Source of the DNA: Desulfobacula sp.
GTDB lineage: Bacteria > Desulfobacterota > Desulfobacteria > Desulfobacterales > Desulfobacteraceae
Assembly (NCBI RefSeq): GCF_021107415.1
Contig: NZ_JAIOSW010000007.1
Span: 1-5,649 of the forward strand
Reading direction: 5' to 3'
DNA: 5,649 bases
The notes under the pieces were generated by a model. That model saw only the letters and a program-made list of their open reading frames with translations, made no database searches and was not told the DNA's origin. Numbering within the stretch: the stretch's first letter is position 1; every line of letters begins with the position of its first letter. Positions 4,524 through 5,649 of this stretch are shown in pieces. A program made the position numbers and the translations under genes.

Positions 4524-5649
4524 ATGAGCGAAAAAGAAGTTGTGGAAACCACAGAAGCCCAAATTGCTGTTCACTGGAAAGAGGAAGACTATTACTACCC
4601 TTCCTCAAAATTTATCGGACAGGCCAATCTTTCAGATCCAGCGGTTTTTGATCGATTCAGCCTGGATAACTTTCCGGATTATTACACTGAATATGCCGAA
4701 TTGCTGACATGGTACAAGTATTGGGATGAAGTTCTGGATACCAGTGATGCTCCGTGTTACAAATGGTTTAAAGGCGGAAAGCTCAATGCCAGCTATAATT
4801 GTATTGACCGGCATCTGAAAGATAATAAAAACAAAACCGCCATCCATTTTGTTCCCGAGCTTGAAGGAGAAAGGGTTGATCATATCACCTACCAGGAGCT
4901 TTATGTAAGAGTAAATGAATTTGCAGCATTGTTACGGGATACGGCAAAGCTCAAAAGAGGGGACAGGGTTACCATCCATATGCCAATGTCGGCAGAGCTC
5001 CCCATCACTATGCTGGCCTGCGCAAGGCTCGGTGTCATCCATTCGGTAGTTTTTGGCGGATTCTCTCCCAGTGCAAGTGCCGACAGAATCGTTGATTCCC
5101 AGTCCAGGGTTTTAATCGTGTCAGACGCTTATTACAGGGCAGGCAAACTTCTTAATCATAAATTCAATGCTGATGAAGCCGTTAAAATTGCAGCAGAACA
5201 GGGACAGACAGTAGATACAGTTCTTGTATGGCAGAGATATCCGGGCAAATATTCTTCCGATACCCCAATGGTTGATGGAAGAGACATTTTTGTAAATGAA
5301 AAATTAAAAGACTATTATGGTGCCCGGATTGAACCCGAACAGATGTTGAGTGAAGATCCTTTATTTTTAATGTATACCAGCGGCACAACGGGTAAACCCA
5401 AAGGCTGCCAGCACGGCACAGGCGGATACCTTGCCTATACCGCTGCCATGTCAAAATATATTCAGGACATTCATCCTGAAGACGTTTACTGGTGTATGGC
5501 AGACATCGGATGGATCACAGGCCATTCCTTCATTGTTTACGGCCCGCTTGCCCTGTGTGCATCTACTGTAATTTTTGAAGGGGTTCCAACCTATCCGGAT
5601 GCAGGAAGATCCTGGAGAATTGCCCAGGAGCTTGATGTCAATATTTTCC
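4524..5649 (+). CDS. acs: Acetyl-CoA synthetase (AMP-forming), N-terminal part, runs off the window
   Basis: Catalyses acetate + ATP + CoA to acetyl-CoA + AMP + PPi in the cytosol by way of acetyl-AMP. The 375 codons seen are open to the window edge; full enzymes are about 650 aa, so the last 40% is missing here. The N-terminal ACAS domain shows WFKGG-LNASYNCIDRHL (81-97). GVIHSVVFGGFSP (170-182) is typical of the family. The ATP phosphate-binding loop is TSGTTGKPKG (285-294), and ADIGWITGHS (326-335) lines the acyl pocket. I331-T332 align with the Val-Thr pair of the Salmonella enzyme, and keeping Thr favours acetate over propionate. After the P-loop it reads CQHGTGGY rather than the commoner VLHTTGGY. 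The start is fixed by AAGGAG and an in-frame stop just upstream. The catalytic C-terminal domain and the acetylation lysine cannot be checked here. Confidence 0.93.
   Translation, partial: MSEKEVVETTEAQIAVHWKEEDYYYPSSKFIGQANLSDPAVFDRFSLDNFPDYYTEYAELLTWYKYWDEVLDTSDAPCYKWFKGGKLNASYNCIDRHLKDNKNKTAIHFVPELEGERVDHITYQELYVRVNEFAALLRDTAKLKRGDRVTIHMPMSAELPITMLACARLGVIHSVVFGGFSPSASADRIVDSQSRVLIVSDAYYRAGKLLNHKFNADEAVKIAAEQGQTVDTVLVWQRYPGKYSSDTPMVDGRDIFVNEKLKDYYGARIEPEQMLSEDPLFLMYTSGTTGKPKGCQHGTGGYLAYTAAMSKYIQDIHPEDVYWCMADIGWITGHSFIVYGPLALCASTVIFEGVPTYPDAGRSWRIAQELDVNIF

Noticed and set aside
4632..4883. Minus-strand open frames inside acs (4632-4883 and 5182-5454)
   Set aside because: They overlap the conserved acs reading frame; their residues resemble no family and are shadows of the sense codons.

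Overview
The window looks like chromosomal DNA from an anaerobic, low-to-medium GC bacterium. The best guess is a sulfate-reducing deltaproteobacterium of the Desulfobacteraceae type (Desulfobacula/Desulfobacter-like). This rests on the gene set: a short MetE-core protein, a DUF166 protein otherwise best known from methanogens and sulfate reducers, a stand-alone LUD-domain protein, and an AMP-forming acetyl-CoA synthetase. It also rests on the A+T-rich spacers and clear Shine-Dalgarno sites. The taxonomy is an inference from memory of protein families, not a search result.

Layout. Positions 36-2532 (+) hold a tight three-gene cluster. It starts with the Y-family DNA polymerase IV (dinB), whose stop lies inside the start of an acylphosphatase gene (acyP, 11-nt overlap). 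After an 18-nt gap comes a 340-aa protein resembling the catalytic C-terminal half of cobalamin-independent methionine synthase. A 64-nt gap with no convincing terminator separates this cluster from a convergent pair on the minus strand. That pair is a LUD-domain protein (3877-3224) followed 3 nt later by a DUF166 protein (3220-2597). Both are cysteine-rich.

Positions 3878-4523 form a 646-nt, very A+T-rich divergent intergenic region. It contains several perfect dyads and direct repeats, a helically phased A/T-tract block, candidate promoters for both directions, a hairpin with a ribosome-binding sequence in its loop in front of a 10-codon reading frame, and an orphan strong Shine-Dalgarno sequence. 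From 4524 to the window end lies the first 375 codons of an acetyl-CoA synthetase (acs); its C-terminal part is outside the window.

How the genes may work together. acs activates acetate to acetyl-CoA. In complete-oxidising or autotrophic sulfate reducers this feeds the Wood-Ljungdahl pathway, whose methyl-corrinoid intermediates are plausible methyl donors for a short MetE-core enzyme. The LUD/DUF166 pair has no established biochemical role. Its conserved cysteines and its position divergent from acs suggest a redox or metal-dependent function, but that is conjecture. The two most interesting targets are the MetE-core protein as a possible folate-independent methionine synthase and the LUD-DUF166 bicistron. 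The structured acs upstream region comes next.
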